A stretch of 64,000 nucleotides of DNA from Agarivorans albus (GTDB lineage Bacteria; Pseudomonadota; Gammaproteobacteria; Enterobacterales; Celerinatantimonadaceae): contig NZ_AP023032.1 in assembly GCF_019670105.1 (NCBI RefSeq), positions 2,226,972-2,290,971 of the forward strand, given 5' to 3'. Within the stretch, counting starts at the first letter, position 1. Each line of letters begins with the position of its first letter. The notes below the pieces were generated by a model that saw nothing but the letters and a program-made list of their open reading frames with translations, ran no database searches and was not told the origin of the DNA. Below are positions 17,554-27,285 of the stretch, one piece after another. Made by a program: the position numbers and the translations under genes.

Positions 17554-19254
17554 GTGCATTTGTTTTTTCGCTTGTGGCCGATGTTGCTTGTTTTGTTTAC
17601 CACTTCGGTAGCAGCGATAGATTTTGATTACCAAGGCATTTCTGGTGAGTCAAAAGATAATGTAAAGGTCTACCTAGAAGCGCAAACCTTTCCCGATAAC
17701 AGTAGTGCTCGCCGTATAATCAGCGCCAGTAGTGAACAAACCAAACGCGCGCTGCGTGCCCTAGGCTATTACCAAAGTGAAATTACCATAACAGAAACCG
17801 CTGAGAAAAAGTTCTTGGTGGATGTAGAGCTAGGTGAGCGGCTGCGAGTAAACAAGTTTGAACTGGATTTTGTTGGCGCAGCAACTAAAGACAGTCGTTA
17901 TACCGGCGCTATAGCTCGCAGTGGCTTAGCAGAAGGACAAGTGTTTACCCATGCCGCCTACGACAGCCTTAAATCAGAATTCGACCGCCTAGCTTCTCGA
18001 TATGGCTACTTCGATGCGGTTTACCATAAAGCAGAAGTTCAGATCAGTATTGTAAATAATACCGCCGACATTTATTTAAGTTATGACTCTGGCGAGCGAT
18101 ATCGTTTTGGCGACATCGTGTTTACAAATCCTGAATTACCACGAACCATGTTTGCTAATTTGGCTGAGTTTAATAAGCAAGATCGTTACGATTCACAAAA
18201 GGTAGGCGAGTTTAACCAACGACTGGGTGAAACGGACTACTTCCAAGTGATTTCTGTACGACCGGATATTGGCAATCGACATGATGGTGAAATCGATTTA
18301 TTGGTTGGTTTGCAATTAAAGCCGCGCGATACCTTTGAGGTGGGTGGTGGTATCACTACCGATATTGGCCCTAGAGTTAGATTAAAATGGACCCGACCCT
18401 GGGTGAACGAAAATGGCCATAGTATTACTTTTGAAATTGAAGCCGCAGAGCCAAAGCAAAGCGCTCAGTTTGTTTACCGGATCCCCATAGATAATCCAGT
18501 AGACGATTACGTGGATATTCAAACCGGTTATATTCGAGAAAAAACCAATGACACCGAAAGTGAAAAGACTATTTTGTCTACCACCCGCCAATGGCGTTTA
18601 GATAACGAATGGAAGCCTTCTTTGTTTTTAAAGTGGCAACACGAAGAATATCGCCAGGCTGATCAGTATTCGGTATCTGATTTGGTGCTACCCGGTGCTA
18701 ACTTCGCTCGTTTGCGTACCCGTGGTGGTTTAGACCCATACTGGGGTGATAACTTACAAGCTAGCTTAGAAGTGGGTCATCCTTATTGGGGTTCAGATGT
18801 AGAAATGTTGCGCTTAGCGGGTTTGGGTAAATGGCTACGTTCTTATCAAAATCATCGCATCTTACTTAGAGCCGATCTTGGTGGCATTCTAGTTGATGAT
18901 ATTACCGATGTACCTGCATCTATGCGTTTCTTTGCCGGTGGCGACCAAAGTATTCGTGGATATGATTATAAAACCATTAGCCCAAAAAATGACGACGGCC
19001 AATTGATTGGTGGTAAATATCTCACCGTGGGTAGCGTGGAGTATAACTATCAATTTGCTGAAAAGTGGCGCTGGGCTACTTTTGTAGATGCCGGTACCGC
19101 AACTAATGATTTTTCTGAGCCGGTTTCTGTTGGTGTTGGTATGGGTATTCGTTGGCTAACGTTAATTGGTCCATTACGCTTAGATGTTGCGAAGGGCTTA
19201 CAAAATGAGTCTGATCCGTGGCGTATTCACTTTTCTCTAGGGCCTGATTTATGA
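17554..19254 (+). CDS. tamA: Autotransporter assembly factor TamA
   Basis: An outer-membrane Omp85-family protein of 566 residues that works with TamB to insert autotransporters and to move phospholipids. A signal peptide (MLLVLFTTSVAA, cleavage near 21) precedes three POTRA domains (about 22-260) and a 16-strand barrel. RGYDYKTISP near residue 468 is the conserved Omp85 L6 motif. The GTG at 17554 is only 3 bases after TAAGGA; a TTG two codons later is a possible alternative. The end overlaps tamB by 4 bases. Confidence 0.95.
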   Translation: MHLFFRLWPMLLVLFTTSVAAIDFDYQGISGESKDNVKVYLEAQTFPDNSSARRIISASSEQTKRALRALGYYQSEITITETAEKKFLVDVELGERLRVNKFELDFVGAATKDSRYTGAIARSGLAEGQVFTHAAYDSLKSEFDRLASRYGYFDAVYHKAEVQISIVNNTADIYLSYDSGERYRFGDIVFTNPELPRTMFANLAEFNKQDRYDSQKVGEFNQRLGETDYFQVISVRPDIGNRHDGEIDLLVGLQLKPRDTFEVGGGITTDIGPRVRLKWTRPWVNENGHSITFEIEAAEPKQSAQFVYRIPIDNPVDDYVDIQTGYIREKTNDTESEKTILSTTRQWRLDNEWKPSLFLKWQHEEYRQADQYSVSDLVLPGANFARLRTRGGLDPYWGDNLQASLEVGHPYWGSDVEMLRLAGLGKWLRSYQNHRILLRADLGGILVDDITDVPASMRFFAGGDQSIRGYDYKTISPKNDDGQLIGGKYLTVGSVEYNYQFAEKWRWATFVDAGTATNDFSEPVSVGVGMGIRWLTLIGPLRLDVAKGLQNESDPWRIHFSLGPDL

Positions 19255-22200
19255 TTTTTCGGGCTGTTAAATACACGCTAATTTCTATAAGCGCTTTACT
19301 ATTTTGTTTGATACTTGCGTTATCGTTTACGCCAAGTACCCAATGGATATTAACTAAGCTTAGTGATTTAGTTGATGGTCTAAGCATCATTGAGCCCGAT
19401 GGTAATCTGTATAAGGGCATAAAGGCGCAAAAGCTGAGCTGGCGGCAAGCCGGCTTGTTGGTTGAGTTAAATGATTTAGAGCTTGCTTTAGACTGGGTGT
19501 GCATTAGCCAAACTAAACTGTGTGTCGAAAAACTAATTAGCTCAACGCTTACTGTTGAGGTCGATACTCAAGCTATGGCCCAAGCCTCAACAAGTGAGCC
19601 AGAGCCTCTTGAGCCAGAAGAAGACACCGGCCCTTGGCAGCCTCCATTTCCATTTGTGGTTAATCTACTCAATGTGAGTAACGCTTCTATCATCATTGAT
19701 GGGATAGATATTTCTTGGCAGAAAGTGCTTATTCAAGCCCATTGGGCAGAAGACAATATTCGAGTAGAGCAGTTGCATTTAAACAACTGGCAAGTTGCGC
19801 TACCAGCAGGTAGTGAGCAAGAAGAGCAAGCCAAGACAAGCAGTGAAGAATCTAAGCCACTATTACCACTGCTCATCGAAGTACCACAGATCACCATGCC
19901 ATATCGGGTAGATGTTGGCGATCTTCAATTAACTGAAGGTAAGTTAAAGCTGGATACCCAAGAGTTAGAATTTCCTGTAGCTAAACTACGTGGAGTCTTG
20001 GGTTTTGCAGAACTAGAGTTAGCGAACTTATACTTAGAAAGCCCATGGGGAAATCTGCAACTCAGTGGTAAGCAGGCATTTCAAAACCGGTATGCATCTC
20101 AGCTAGAAGGTGCTTGGGATATGCCGCTGGCTGACCAACAATTGCGCACCAACTTTCGCTTAAACGGCGATGGTGACGAGCTAAATGCCGAAATTACCAC
20201 ATCCGGATTGATTGAAAGCCAATTAGATAGCCAAATAGCTTGGCTACAAACAAACCTGCCTTTTGAATTACGAGCTGACCTAAACAAAGCGTTTAGCTTG
20301 GTTGATGAACAGCTCACGTTGACCAGTCTAAGTCTTAACGCCAGTGGTGACCTAAGTGGTTATCAATTACAGCTGCAAAGCGACTTAGCCGGTGTTCAAG
20401 ATCTTTGGTTAAACGCACAATTACAAGGTGACTTGAACGAATTACAAGCATTTGACATTCAAGGTGAATTACTTGAGAAACTAGTCATAGATGAAAGCAG
20501 CGAAGATCAATCGCTTGATCAGAATAAGTTAAATGGTACTGAGTTTAATGAGTCAACCCGCAAGGTGGTTGGTGGATTTCAGTTTAGCGGCGCTGCAGCT
20601 TGGTCACCTACCTTAAGTGCTCAACTAAATGCTGACATAGATAATTTGCAGCTTAGTCATTGGCTAGATCTCGGCGAAGATATGGCCCTGCCGGACTTAG
20701 ATGGCAAACTTGTTGCTAGCATCGAAGACCAAGTGTGGTCGCTAGAAAACGCGAATATTACAGGTGAGTGGTTAAAGCTTCCTTTGAGTATTCAGGCATC
20801 AGCAAGTGGAGACTTAGCAAAACAAACTAATCAAGTTGATGCATTAATCGCTCTAGCAAATACTCAAATTAATAGCAGTGTGCAGTTAAACGAACAAACC
20901 ATCGCAGTAAATGCCAATTTAACAGCAACTCAATTAGCAGAGTTACCTTGGTTAGAAAGTGGGGCAGCAACAGCGCAAGTTAAAGTAACTGGCGACCTCA
21001 ACCAGCCCGCGGTCAATTGGCAAATTAAAGGCGAGCAGATTGCAAACAAGCAAATAACACTTGATGCCTTAACCAGTAAAGGAAACCTGAGCTTAGATGA
21101 AAGCTTTTCTGGTCAGCTTGATCTTGCTCTAGCTAATCTCAAAGTTGCTGGTGAAACTGTAAACGAAGCAACGCTTAAGTATGTGAGCAAGAATCAAAAT
21201 CAAACGCTGAATCTGGCTGTTGAACAGTCGACTCGTAATCTACATTTGGATTTAACCGGTGGAGGCACCTTATCGTCCTGGCAAGGTCAGTTGTTAAAAG
21301 CTGATTTAACCGCAGAATTGGGCACTTGGTACTTATCAAATCCTATCGATCTTGCTTATCAAGATTCGGTCGCAAGTGTTGGGGAGCACTGCTGGTCTCG
21401 CGATGACAGCGAGTTGTGTTTGTTATCGCCATTTTCTACTGACGGCAATAGTAAGCTGGACTTGCGGGTAAAAGACTTTGATTTTCTGGTATTAAATCAC
21501 CTACTGCCAGAAGGAACTGAGTTGCAGGGGCAAGCATCTGCAGAAGTTAACGCGCAGTTTAGTCAATGGCTTCCTGAGACAGCAAAAATAAACTTACATC
21601 TAAATCCGGGTTCAGTTATACAAAAAACTGAACTCAATGAAGTAACCTTAAGTTATCAAGTGTTAAGCCTAGACGCTGATCTAGAAGGTGATAACTTGCA
21701 GTGGCAAGCCTTATTTGAGTCAGAAGAGTTAGGTGCCTTGCGTTCATCGGGAGTAACTTCGATTGATAAAGAAGGACAAATAGACGGCAAATTAGATATC
21801 GACAATATTCGTCTCTCGCCTTTGCTTCCATTTGTAACGGTTCTCGATAACTTAGAGGGTCGAATAGACGGTGAAGTTATAGTTAAAGGGCAGGTCATTT
21901 CACCTAAGTTAGATGGAGAAATAAATCTAACTGAAGGATATGTATCTGGTCCCGATGTCCCCCTGAGTATTGAGCAACTAGAAACGCAAATCTTGCTAGA
22001 CAACCAGCAAGCCAATATCGCTGGTAAATTTAATAGTGAGGGAAGAACAGCTCAATGGCAGGGCGAATTTGCGTGGCCCAATAATAACTTAGAGGGCGAG
22101 TTAGATATTAATGCCAAGTTACTTCCAATTATTGTTGATCCTTACGCTACCTTAGCTGTCTCGCCAGATATTAAAATTAAGTTAATCGACGACCTTATCG

Positions 22201-23039
22201 ACATTGGCGGCACGGTCGCAGTCGAAGAGGGCGCGATAAAAGTTAAATCTTTGCCAGAGTCTGCAGTTTCAGAGTCTTCGGATGCGATTGTCATTGAAGA
22301 GCAAAGCGAAGCTGTTGCTTCTCAACGTACAAAGATAGATGTGACAGTCACTTTAGCCGAGGAGATTACCCTAGAGGCCTTAGGTTTGAATACTAACTTA
22401 AAAGGTCATTTAAACTTAAAACAACAACCTAGCGAACCCTTGCTAGCAGATGGACGCATTGAGTTAGTCGATGGGCGCTTTAGAGCTTACGGGCAAAACC
22501 TACTTATTGAGAAAGGTTGGATCATGTTTACTGGTCCTTTAGAGCAACCTTATCTTGATATTCAAGCAGTACGTAATCCAGATACGATTTCAGACGATGT
22601 CACCGTTGGGGTGCAAGTTGTTGGCTTAGCCGATGCGCCGCAGGTTAGTTTGTTTTCTGAGCCATCTATGTCGCAAAATGAAATGTTATCTTATCTACTG
22701 CGCGGGCGAGCATTAAGTGATAGCGAGCAAGATGATAATGCCTTGTCATCGATGTTACTTAGTGCCGGTCTCGGCAGAGCAGAAGGGCTAGTGGGTAATG
22801 TAGGTAATACACTTGGCTTAAATGATTTGTCACTAAGTACCGCTGGTTCGGGCAGCTCCACTCAAGTAGAAGTAAGCGCCTATGTATTACCTGGGGTTCA
22901 AGTAAGATATGGCATGGGAGTTTTTGACCCGGTTAACGAACTCACCATTAAATATGAGATCTTGCCCAAATTGTTTATTGAAGCATTCTCTGGCTTAAAT
23001 AGCGCACTAGATGTTTATTACGAGTTTTACCTAGAATAA
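19251..23039 (+). CDS. tamB: Translocation and assembly module protein TamB
   Basis: A 1262-residue AsmA-like inner-membrane-anchored protein bridging to TamA across the periplasm, in the family of intermembrane lipid-transfer beta-taco proteins. One N-terminal membrane helix (about 7-27) is followed by a long repetitive beta region, and the C-terminal DUF490 domain contains GVFDPVNELTIKYEI. Ends overlap tamA by 4 bases, so expression is coupled. An acidic Glu/Pro-rich insert near 110-125 and a second one near 1000-1020 are low-complexity. Confidence 0.95.
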   Translation: MIFRAVKYTLISISALLFCLILALSFTPSTQWILTKLSDLVDGLSIIEPDGNLYKGIKAQKLSWRQAGLLVELNDLELALDWVCISQTKLCVEKLISSTLTVEVDTQAMAQASTSEPEPLEPEEDTGPWQPPFPFVVNLLNVSNASIIIDGIDISWQKVLIQAHWAEDNIRVEQLHLNNWQVALPAGSEQEEQAKTSSEESKPLLPLLIEVPQITMPYRVDVGDLQLTEGKLKLDTQELEFPVAKLRGVLGFAELELANLYLESPWGNLQLSGKQAFQNRYASQLEGAWDMPLADQQLRTNFRLNGDGDELNAEITTSGLIESQLDSQIAWLQTNLPFELRADLNKAFSLVDEQLTLTSLSLNASGDLSGYQLQLQSDLAGVQDLWLNAQLQGDLNELQAFDIQGELLEKLVIDESSEDQSLDQNKLNGTEFNESTRKVVGGFQFSGAAAWSPTLSAQLNADIDNLQLSHWLDLGEDMALPDLDGKLVASIEDQVWSLENANITGEWLKLPLSIQASASGDLAKQTNQVDALIALANTQINSSVQLNEQTIAVNANLTATQLAELPWLESGAATAQVKVTGDLNQPAVNWQIKGEQIANKQITLDALTSKGNLSLDESFSGQLDLALANLKVAGETVNEATLKYVSKNQNQTLNLAVEQSTRNLHLDLTGGGTLSSWQGQLLKADLTAELGTWYLSNPIDLAYQDSVASVGEHCWSRDDSELCLLSPFSTDGNSKLDLRVKDFDFLVLNHLLPEGTELQGQASAEVNAQFSQWLPETAKINLHLNPGSVIQKTELNEVTLSYQVLSLDADLEGDNLQWQALFESEELGALRSSGVTSIDKEGQIDGKLDIDNIRLSPLLPFVTVLDNLEGRIDGEVIVKGQVISPKLDGEINLTEGYVSGPDVPLSIEQLETQILLDNQQANIAGKFNSEGRTAQWQGEFAWPNNNLEGELDINAKLLPIIVDPYATLAVSPDIKIKLIDDLIDIGGTVAVEEGAIKVKSLPESAVSESSDAIVIEEQSEAVASQRTKIDVTVTLAEEITLEALGLNTNLKGHLNLKQQPSEPLLADGRIELVDGRFRAYGQNLLIEKGWIMFTGPLEQPYLDIQAVRNPDTISDDVTVGVQVVGLADAPQVSLFSEPSMSQNEMLSYLLRGRALSDSEQDDNALSSMLLSAGLGRAEGLVGNVGNTLGLNDLSLSTAGSGSSTQVEVSAYVLPGVQVRYGMGVFDPVNELTIKYEILPKLFIEAFSGLNSALDVYYEFYLE

Positions 23040-23078
23040 ACCATGTGTTTGGTTTGCAATGTATAGATAAGGATCATT

Positions 23079-23411
23079 ATGAATAAACAAATCATGGCAA
23101 GAGCTATAGTTGTTGCTGTCATCGTTGGTTCGATCTTAAACCTAATAAACCAATGGGATATTGTTAACGGTGCGAGCCCTAAGTGGGGCGCGCTATTATT
23201 CACCTACTGTGTTCCGTTTTTAGTATCTTATTTTAGTGGTGCGATGGCTAACGGCAATAAGTCAGCTAGCAATAGCAATGATGAGTTAATCGAACAGCTT
23301 AACCAAGAGGTACTAAATCTAGAATCAACATTAGAACCACTCGCTCCATTACCTTCAAGCACTAAACAAAGCCTGCTTAGCATTAAATCGCTGTTAAAAA
23401 CTAACGCTTAA
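23079..23411 (+). CDS. nrtS: Small membrane protein, NrtS-type nitrate/nitrite transporter
   Basis: The 110-residue protein has two membrane helices (about 7-25 and 37-57) joined by a short loop with DIVNGASPKWG, which matches the NrtS family of small nitrate/nitrite transporters found in marine bacteria. Its C-terminal third is a hydrophilic extension (about 65-110) rich in Asn, Ser and Leu and absent from the minimal family; it may form a short coiled coil. AAGGA precedes the ATG. It follows tamB by 39 bases. No nitrate reductase genes are nearby, so the assignment rests on sequence pattern alone. Confidence 0.68.
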   Translation: MNKQIMARAIVVAVIVGSILNLINQWDIVNGASPKWGALLFTYCVPFLVSYFSGAMANGNKSASNSNDELIEQLNQEVLNLESTLEPLAPLPSSTKQSLLSIKSLLKTNA

Positions 23412-23597
23412 TTGTCTACAAATAGCCCACTAAGTTTGATTGTTGTTTAACATCTCACTAATTCCACTCGTTACAAAATTACGTTTTAGTGTTTAGTTAT
23501 ATATGTTGCTTATGAGCTATGTCGCATATGATGGATATCGTAAATAAGGTTAACTATAAAATAATAGCCTGGTTAAACTTGTTGAACCAAAATTGTT

Positions 23598-23624
23598 TCC
23601 GAAAAATATAAGATGATTTCGGAG
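23598..23624 (+). promoter_or_regulatory. Stem-loop sequestering the ribosome-binding site of the GPH transporter
   Basis: TCCGAAA (23598-23604) is complementary to TTTCGGA (23617-23623) across a 12-base loop. The 3' arm contains most of the GGAG Shine-Dalgarno (23621-23624), which lies 5 bases before the ATG. The 219-base region upstream holds no gene. Confidence 0.45.
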
Positions 23625-23629
23625 ATCAA

Positions 23630-25000
23630 ATGAGCACAATTAACCTAACGGTTAAGGAAAAAGTAGCCTACGGTTTGGGCGACATGGGATGTAATTTTGT
23701 TTGGCAAACGGTGATGCTGTTCTTAGCTTACTATTACACCGACGTATATGGCCTATCCCCGGTACACATGGGTACCATGTTTTTGTTAGTTCGTTTTATC
23801 GATGCGATAACCGACCCAATAATGGGCTCGTTAGTAGACAGAACACGGACTAAGCATGGTCAATTTAGACCTTATATTTTATGGATGGCCATTCCGTTTG
23901 GTATCGCCTGTATGGTGACATTCTATACTCCCGATTTAGGTTCTACTGGCAAGGTAATTTATGCTTATGCTTCATACATTCTGCTAACACTAATGTATAC
24001 CGCCATAAACGTACCTTATTGTGCGATGGCAAATGCCATGACCAATGATCCTAAACAACGTGTGTCCTTGCAATCTTATCGTTTTGCTTTAAGCACCGCA
24101 GGCGGTTTAGTGGTAGCTCTGGTAGCTCTTCCTTTGGTTAAATACATCGGACAAGGTGATGAACAAAAAGGTTATCTTGGTGCGATGGTTGTGATGGGTA
24201 TTGGCGCAATGTTGTTGTTCTTTTATTGTTTCGCAAATACCAAAGAGCACCATACTGCTGAGCTGAGCCCAAGCAAAAAAGGTTCTACCTTTAGTGATGT
24301 GAAGTTACTGTGGAAAAACACCCAGTGGCGGGTATTGTTTATCCTAAATATTGTTTTGCTCACTGGTGTTGTTTTAAAAGCAGCTTCGACCATGTATTAC
24401 GTAAACACAGTGATGGGGCGCGCCGATCTAGCCACTATGATGATGGTGGCAGGAATGCTGGCTAATATTGTTGGTGCAATGGCGTCTTCGCCAGTTCTTG
24501 GCCGTTTTGACAAGATTAAAACCTATAAAGTGCTGATTGGCATTTCTGGAATACTCTCAGCTGCAATGTTCTTTATTGATCCTAGCAATGTGATGTTAGT
24601 GTTTGTTGTAATGATAGTGCTAAGCGTTGTGCAAATGAGCACTACGCCATTGTTATGGAGCATGATGAGCGATGTAGTTGATTATGAAAAATCACGCAGT
24701 GGTCGTTCGTTAAGCGGCATGGTGTTTTCTACCAACCTGTTTGCAATTAAAGCTGGCATCGCTATTGGCGGCGCCATGGTGGGTTGGATTTTAGCTGGTG
24801 CAGGCTATGTTGGTGGTGCAGAGCTCCAATCAACTCAGGCAACTACGTGGATTAACCTACTGTACACCTTTATCCCTGGTGTGTTCTTCTTCTCCTTGGT
24901 ATTTGTTATGCATTTCTATCGCTTAGATGCGAATACCTTAGAACTGGCAAAACAGCAAAGCCCAGAGCAAGCTAACAAGTTAGCTGCCGATGCAGTGTAA
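23630..25000 (+). CDS. GPH-family sugar:cation symporter (MFS)
   Basis: A 456-residue, 12-helix transporter. The start VKEKVAYGLGDMGCNFVWQTV and the motif VRFIDAITDPIMGSLVDRTRTKHGQFRPYI (split here only by description) place it in the glycoside-pentoside-hexuronide family with MelB, XylP and GusB. These import sugars or glycosides with H+ or Na+. The substrate cannot be read from sequence, and no glycosidase or regulator is adjacent. It is a single-gene unit with a hairpin over its ribosome-binding site and a strong terminator. Confidence 0.88.
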   Translation: MSTINLTVKEKVAYGLGDMGCNFVWQTVMLFLAYYYTDVYGLSPVHMGTMFLLVRFIDAITDPIMGSLVDRTRTKHGQFRPYILWMAIPFGIACMVTFYTPDLGSTGKVIYAYASYILLTLMYTAINVPYCAMANAMTNDPKQRVSLQSYRFALSTAGGLVVALVALPLVKYIGQGDEQKGYLGAMVVMGIGAMLLFFYCFANTKEHHTAELSPSKKGSTFSDVKLLWKNTQWRVLFILNIVLLTGVVLKAASTMYYVNTVMGRADLATMMMVAGMLANIVGAMASSPVLGRFDKIKTYKVLIGISGILSAAMFFIDPSNVMLVFVVMIVLSVVQMSTTPLLWSMMSDVVDYEKSRSGRSLSGMVFSTNLFAIKAGIAIGGAMVGWILAGAGYVGGAELQSTQATTWINLLYTFIPGVFFFSLVFVMHFYRLDANTLELAKQQSPEQANKLAADAV

Positions 25001-25020
25001 GCCAAATAGCATTTAATAGA

Positions 25021-25051
25021 AAAAGCCAACATCATCGATGTTGGCTTTTTT
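25021..25051. terminator. Bidirectional terminator between GPH transporter and ybbN
   Basis: A 13-bp stem (25021-25033 with 25037-25049, core GCCAACATC/GATGTTGGC) closes a 3-base loop and is flanked by A and T runs. It serves both convergent genes. Confidence 0.92.
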
Positions 25052-25073
25052 GTATTAGGCTTTAGCTTTACTG

Positions 25074-25931
25074 CTAGTACAAAAGGCTGAAGTACTTTCT
25101 GCGGTACTGAGATGATAAAGGGTCGCCATTTAGTGTGGCTAACATGTCTAAGAAGTTCTTTTTAATCTGGCCGTCTAGGCACTCTAAGTCTTTTTGAAGT
25201 ATCGCTAGCAGCAGTTCAAGAGCTTCTTGATTACGACCTGCTTGAGAATACTGAATAGCTAAGCTTAAGCGCAACTCAGCGCTATCGTCAGCTGTGTTTA
25301 GTTTGCTTTCAAGCGCTTTAATTTCAGGGCTTTCGGCTGCTGCTTTTAGCAGCTCAAGTTGGCTTTTTAACTCATGAAAATCGGCCTGTTGGTCTTCTAG
25401 CGGCAAGCCGTTTAATAGTGTTTCGGCTTCGTCAGCGATTTGGTTATTAAGCAAGGCTCTAATCAATACTAAGATAATGTCGTTACGTTGTGGGGCTAGA
25501 TTATGAGCTTCACGTATCACGTTTAATGCTTCTACCGATTGGTCTTCTGCTAGTAGCTCTTTAGCTTTTGCTAACAGTTGCTCCTCAGGTGCAGGTAAAT
25601 GACGAACAATGGTTTCTGTAACTTGCTCCGGAGAAGGAATGTCGGCAAAACCATCAACTGGGCGACCTTCTTTTAGGATTACTACAGCTGGGGCTTGAGC
25701 AACACCAAGTTGCTGAGCAAGCGGCGCTAACTCATCCATATTAACCCGAGCTAAAGTAAAGCTTCCGCCAGTTTGTTGATGGATTTGTTGTAGTAAAGAA
25801 AACAGTGGCTCGCACTGAGGGCTAGAAGGCGACCAAAAATGCACCACTACTGGCAGGTTCATTGAACCTTCAATTAACACTTGTTGGGCGTTCTCAAAAC
25901 TAATATCGATAACAGACGTTGTGGGCTGCAT
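25074..25931 (-). CDS. cnoX: Chaperedoxin CnoX/YbbN
   Basis: A 285-residue cytoplasmic protein with an N-terminal thioredoxin domain (about 8-112) and C-terminal TPR-like helices (about 120-285). The active site reads SPQC: the first thioredoxin Cys is Ser, as in E. coli YbbN, so it cannot act as a normal reductase. CnoX binds unfolded proteins under oxidative or hypochlorite stress and hands them to GroEL or DnaK. Length and architecture match the family (E. coli 284). It is monocistronic. Confidence 0.94.
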   Translation of the reverse strand: MQPTTSVIDISFENAQQVLIEGSMNLPVVVHFWSPSSPQCEPLFSLLQQIHQQTGGSFTLARVNMDELAPLAQQLGVAQAPAVVILKEGRPVDGFADIPSPEQVTETIVRHLPAPEEQLLAKAKELLAEDQSVEALNVIREAHNLAPQRNDIILVLIRALLNNQIADEAETLLNGLPLEDQQADFHELKSQLELLKAAAESPEIKALESKLNTADDSAELRLSLAIQYSQAGRNQEALELLLAILQKDLECLDGQIKKNFLDMLATLNGDPLSSQYRRKYFSLLY

Positions 25932-26077
25932 AGCGTTTTCCGTTGGTTGTTTAGCCTTAATTTGGTGACTAAAAGCATGTTTTTCAAGTAAGAATGCTAG
26001 ATTAGCAAATTAGCGATAAAAATGGATAGCTTAAAGCGGTACTATGGACATTCCTATTGTTAGTGAAACAGGATGTT

Positions 26078-26872
26078 ATGGATACACTGTCGTTAGCTGA
26101 TCTTACGATCTTATTAGTAGAACCTTCAAATATGCAACGCAACATCATTCGTACGCGATTGCATGAAGCGGGTATTGATAATTTTTTAATGGCAGAGAAC
26201 TGTCAACAGGCCCTGGACCTCGCAATTAAAACTGCACCAGATTTGGTGGTTAGCTCTATGTATTTCAGCGACGGTACTGCTACCGATTTAGTGCAACAGT
26301 TACGAGCTAATGATTTAAGCCGTGATGTGGCCTTTATGCTGATTTCTAGTGAAGCCTGTCACCACACCTTAGATGCAATTAAGCAAGCAGGTGTTATTGC
26401 TATTTTGCCTAAGCCTTTCGAATTCACACACCTATTGTCTGCGCTGCAAGCAACCATTAGTTATATAGAGCCAGATAGTGAAGTTATCGATAACTTAGAT
26501 TTTTCTGATAAAACGGTACTGGTTGTAGATGACAGCCAAACGGCTCGCCGTCATATTTCAAAAGTATTAGAAAACATAGGGTTAACTAAACTGATTTTGG
26601 CAGAAAATGGTCAGGAAGCTTTATCGTTGATGGTAAACAACCAAGTCGATTTGGTGATTACCGATTACAACATGCCGATAATGGATGGGGCGGCATTAAT
26701 TGAAGCATTGCGCCAACATCCAACCTTTTGTGAGATCCCGGCTCTAATGGTGACGTCTGAAAATAACTGCGCCAAGCTTGATGGTGTAAGGCAAAGCGGC
26801 GTATCAGCTTTAGTCGACAAACCGTTTGATATTGACGCGGTAAAACAGGTGCTAACCCGGTTGTTTGATTAG
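26078..26872 (+). CDS. Double receiver-domain protein, first domain degenerate
   Basis: A 264-residue protein with two CheY-like receivers and no output domain. The second (about 150-264) is complete: acidic pair in VVDDSQ, phospho-acceptor Asp in DLVITDYNMP, and the switch lysine in VDKPFD. In the first (about 8-127) the pair reads VEPS and the acceptor position in LVVSSMYFSDG is Ser, so it should not be phosphorylated normally. The ATG at 26078 follows AGGA by 4 bases and is preferred to the earlier in-frame codon at 26057. No kinase is adjacent. Confidence 0.87.
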   Translation: MDTLSLADLTILLVEPSNMQRNIIRTRLHEAGIDNFLMAENCQQALDLAIKTAPDLVVSSMYFSDGTATDLVQQLRANDLSRDVAFMLISSEACHHTLDAIKQAGVIAILPKPFEFTHLLSALQATISYIEPDSEVIDNLDFSDKTVLVVDDSQTARRHISKVLENIGLTKLILAENGQEALSLMVNNQVDLVITDYNMPIMDGAALIEALRQHPTFCEIPALMVTSENNCAKLDGVRQSGVSALVDKPFDIDAVKQVLTRLFD

Positions 26873-26884
26873 CACCGCTGTTGC

Positions 26885-27169
26885 TTAATCGAAAATTTGA
26901 TCACCCATTTGATCAATGAACGTTTTACATTTGTGCATGGCTAGTTCGGCGGCGTCGTCTGAGCTAGCGCATGTATCAGAGCGGATAAACATGTGCTCTT
27001 TCAATTCACCATTTACAGTTTTACTGATTTGAGCCGCCACACGGTATTGCCCATTTGCAGATTGTGGCTGAGGAGCAATGGTGAACTCGTTGTAAACTTC
27101 TGCTGGATAGCTTTTGGGGGTAACTGGCGCAGCTTGGAACATTTTCTTTAAAGCTGAAAAGATACTCAT
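26885..27169 (-). CDS. HlyU-family small protein
   Basis: A 94-residue protein matching the PF10115 HlyU family, with an amphipathic start (MSIFSALKKMFQ), a YRVAAQISKTVNGELKEHMF strand pair and a C-terminal helix. The family is named for a proposed haemolysin activator in Vibrio, but this fold is distinct from the winged-helix HlyU, and no DNA-binding motif is visible. Function is effectively unknown. It is divergent from rmuC and convergent with the double-receiver gene. Confidence 0.75.
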   Translation of the reverse strand: MSIFSALKKMFQAAPVTPKSYPAEVYNEFTIAPQPQSANGQYRVAAQISKTVNGELKEHMFIRSDTCASSDDAAELAMHKCKTFIDQMGDQIFD

Positions 27170-27285
27170 CTTAATGATTTTCCTAAATTTAAGCTAAAAC
27201 ATGTACTACAGCTTTAAGATTGGCGAGCTGTATACTGTATGATGCATGATAACGAGCAATTCAACATAATCACAATGGATTTACT

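Noticed and set aside
27170-27285. LexA-like site before rmuC (CTGTATGATGCATGAT)
   Set aside because: The right half-site ACAG is missing.
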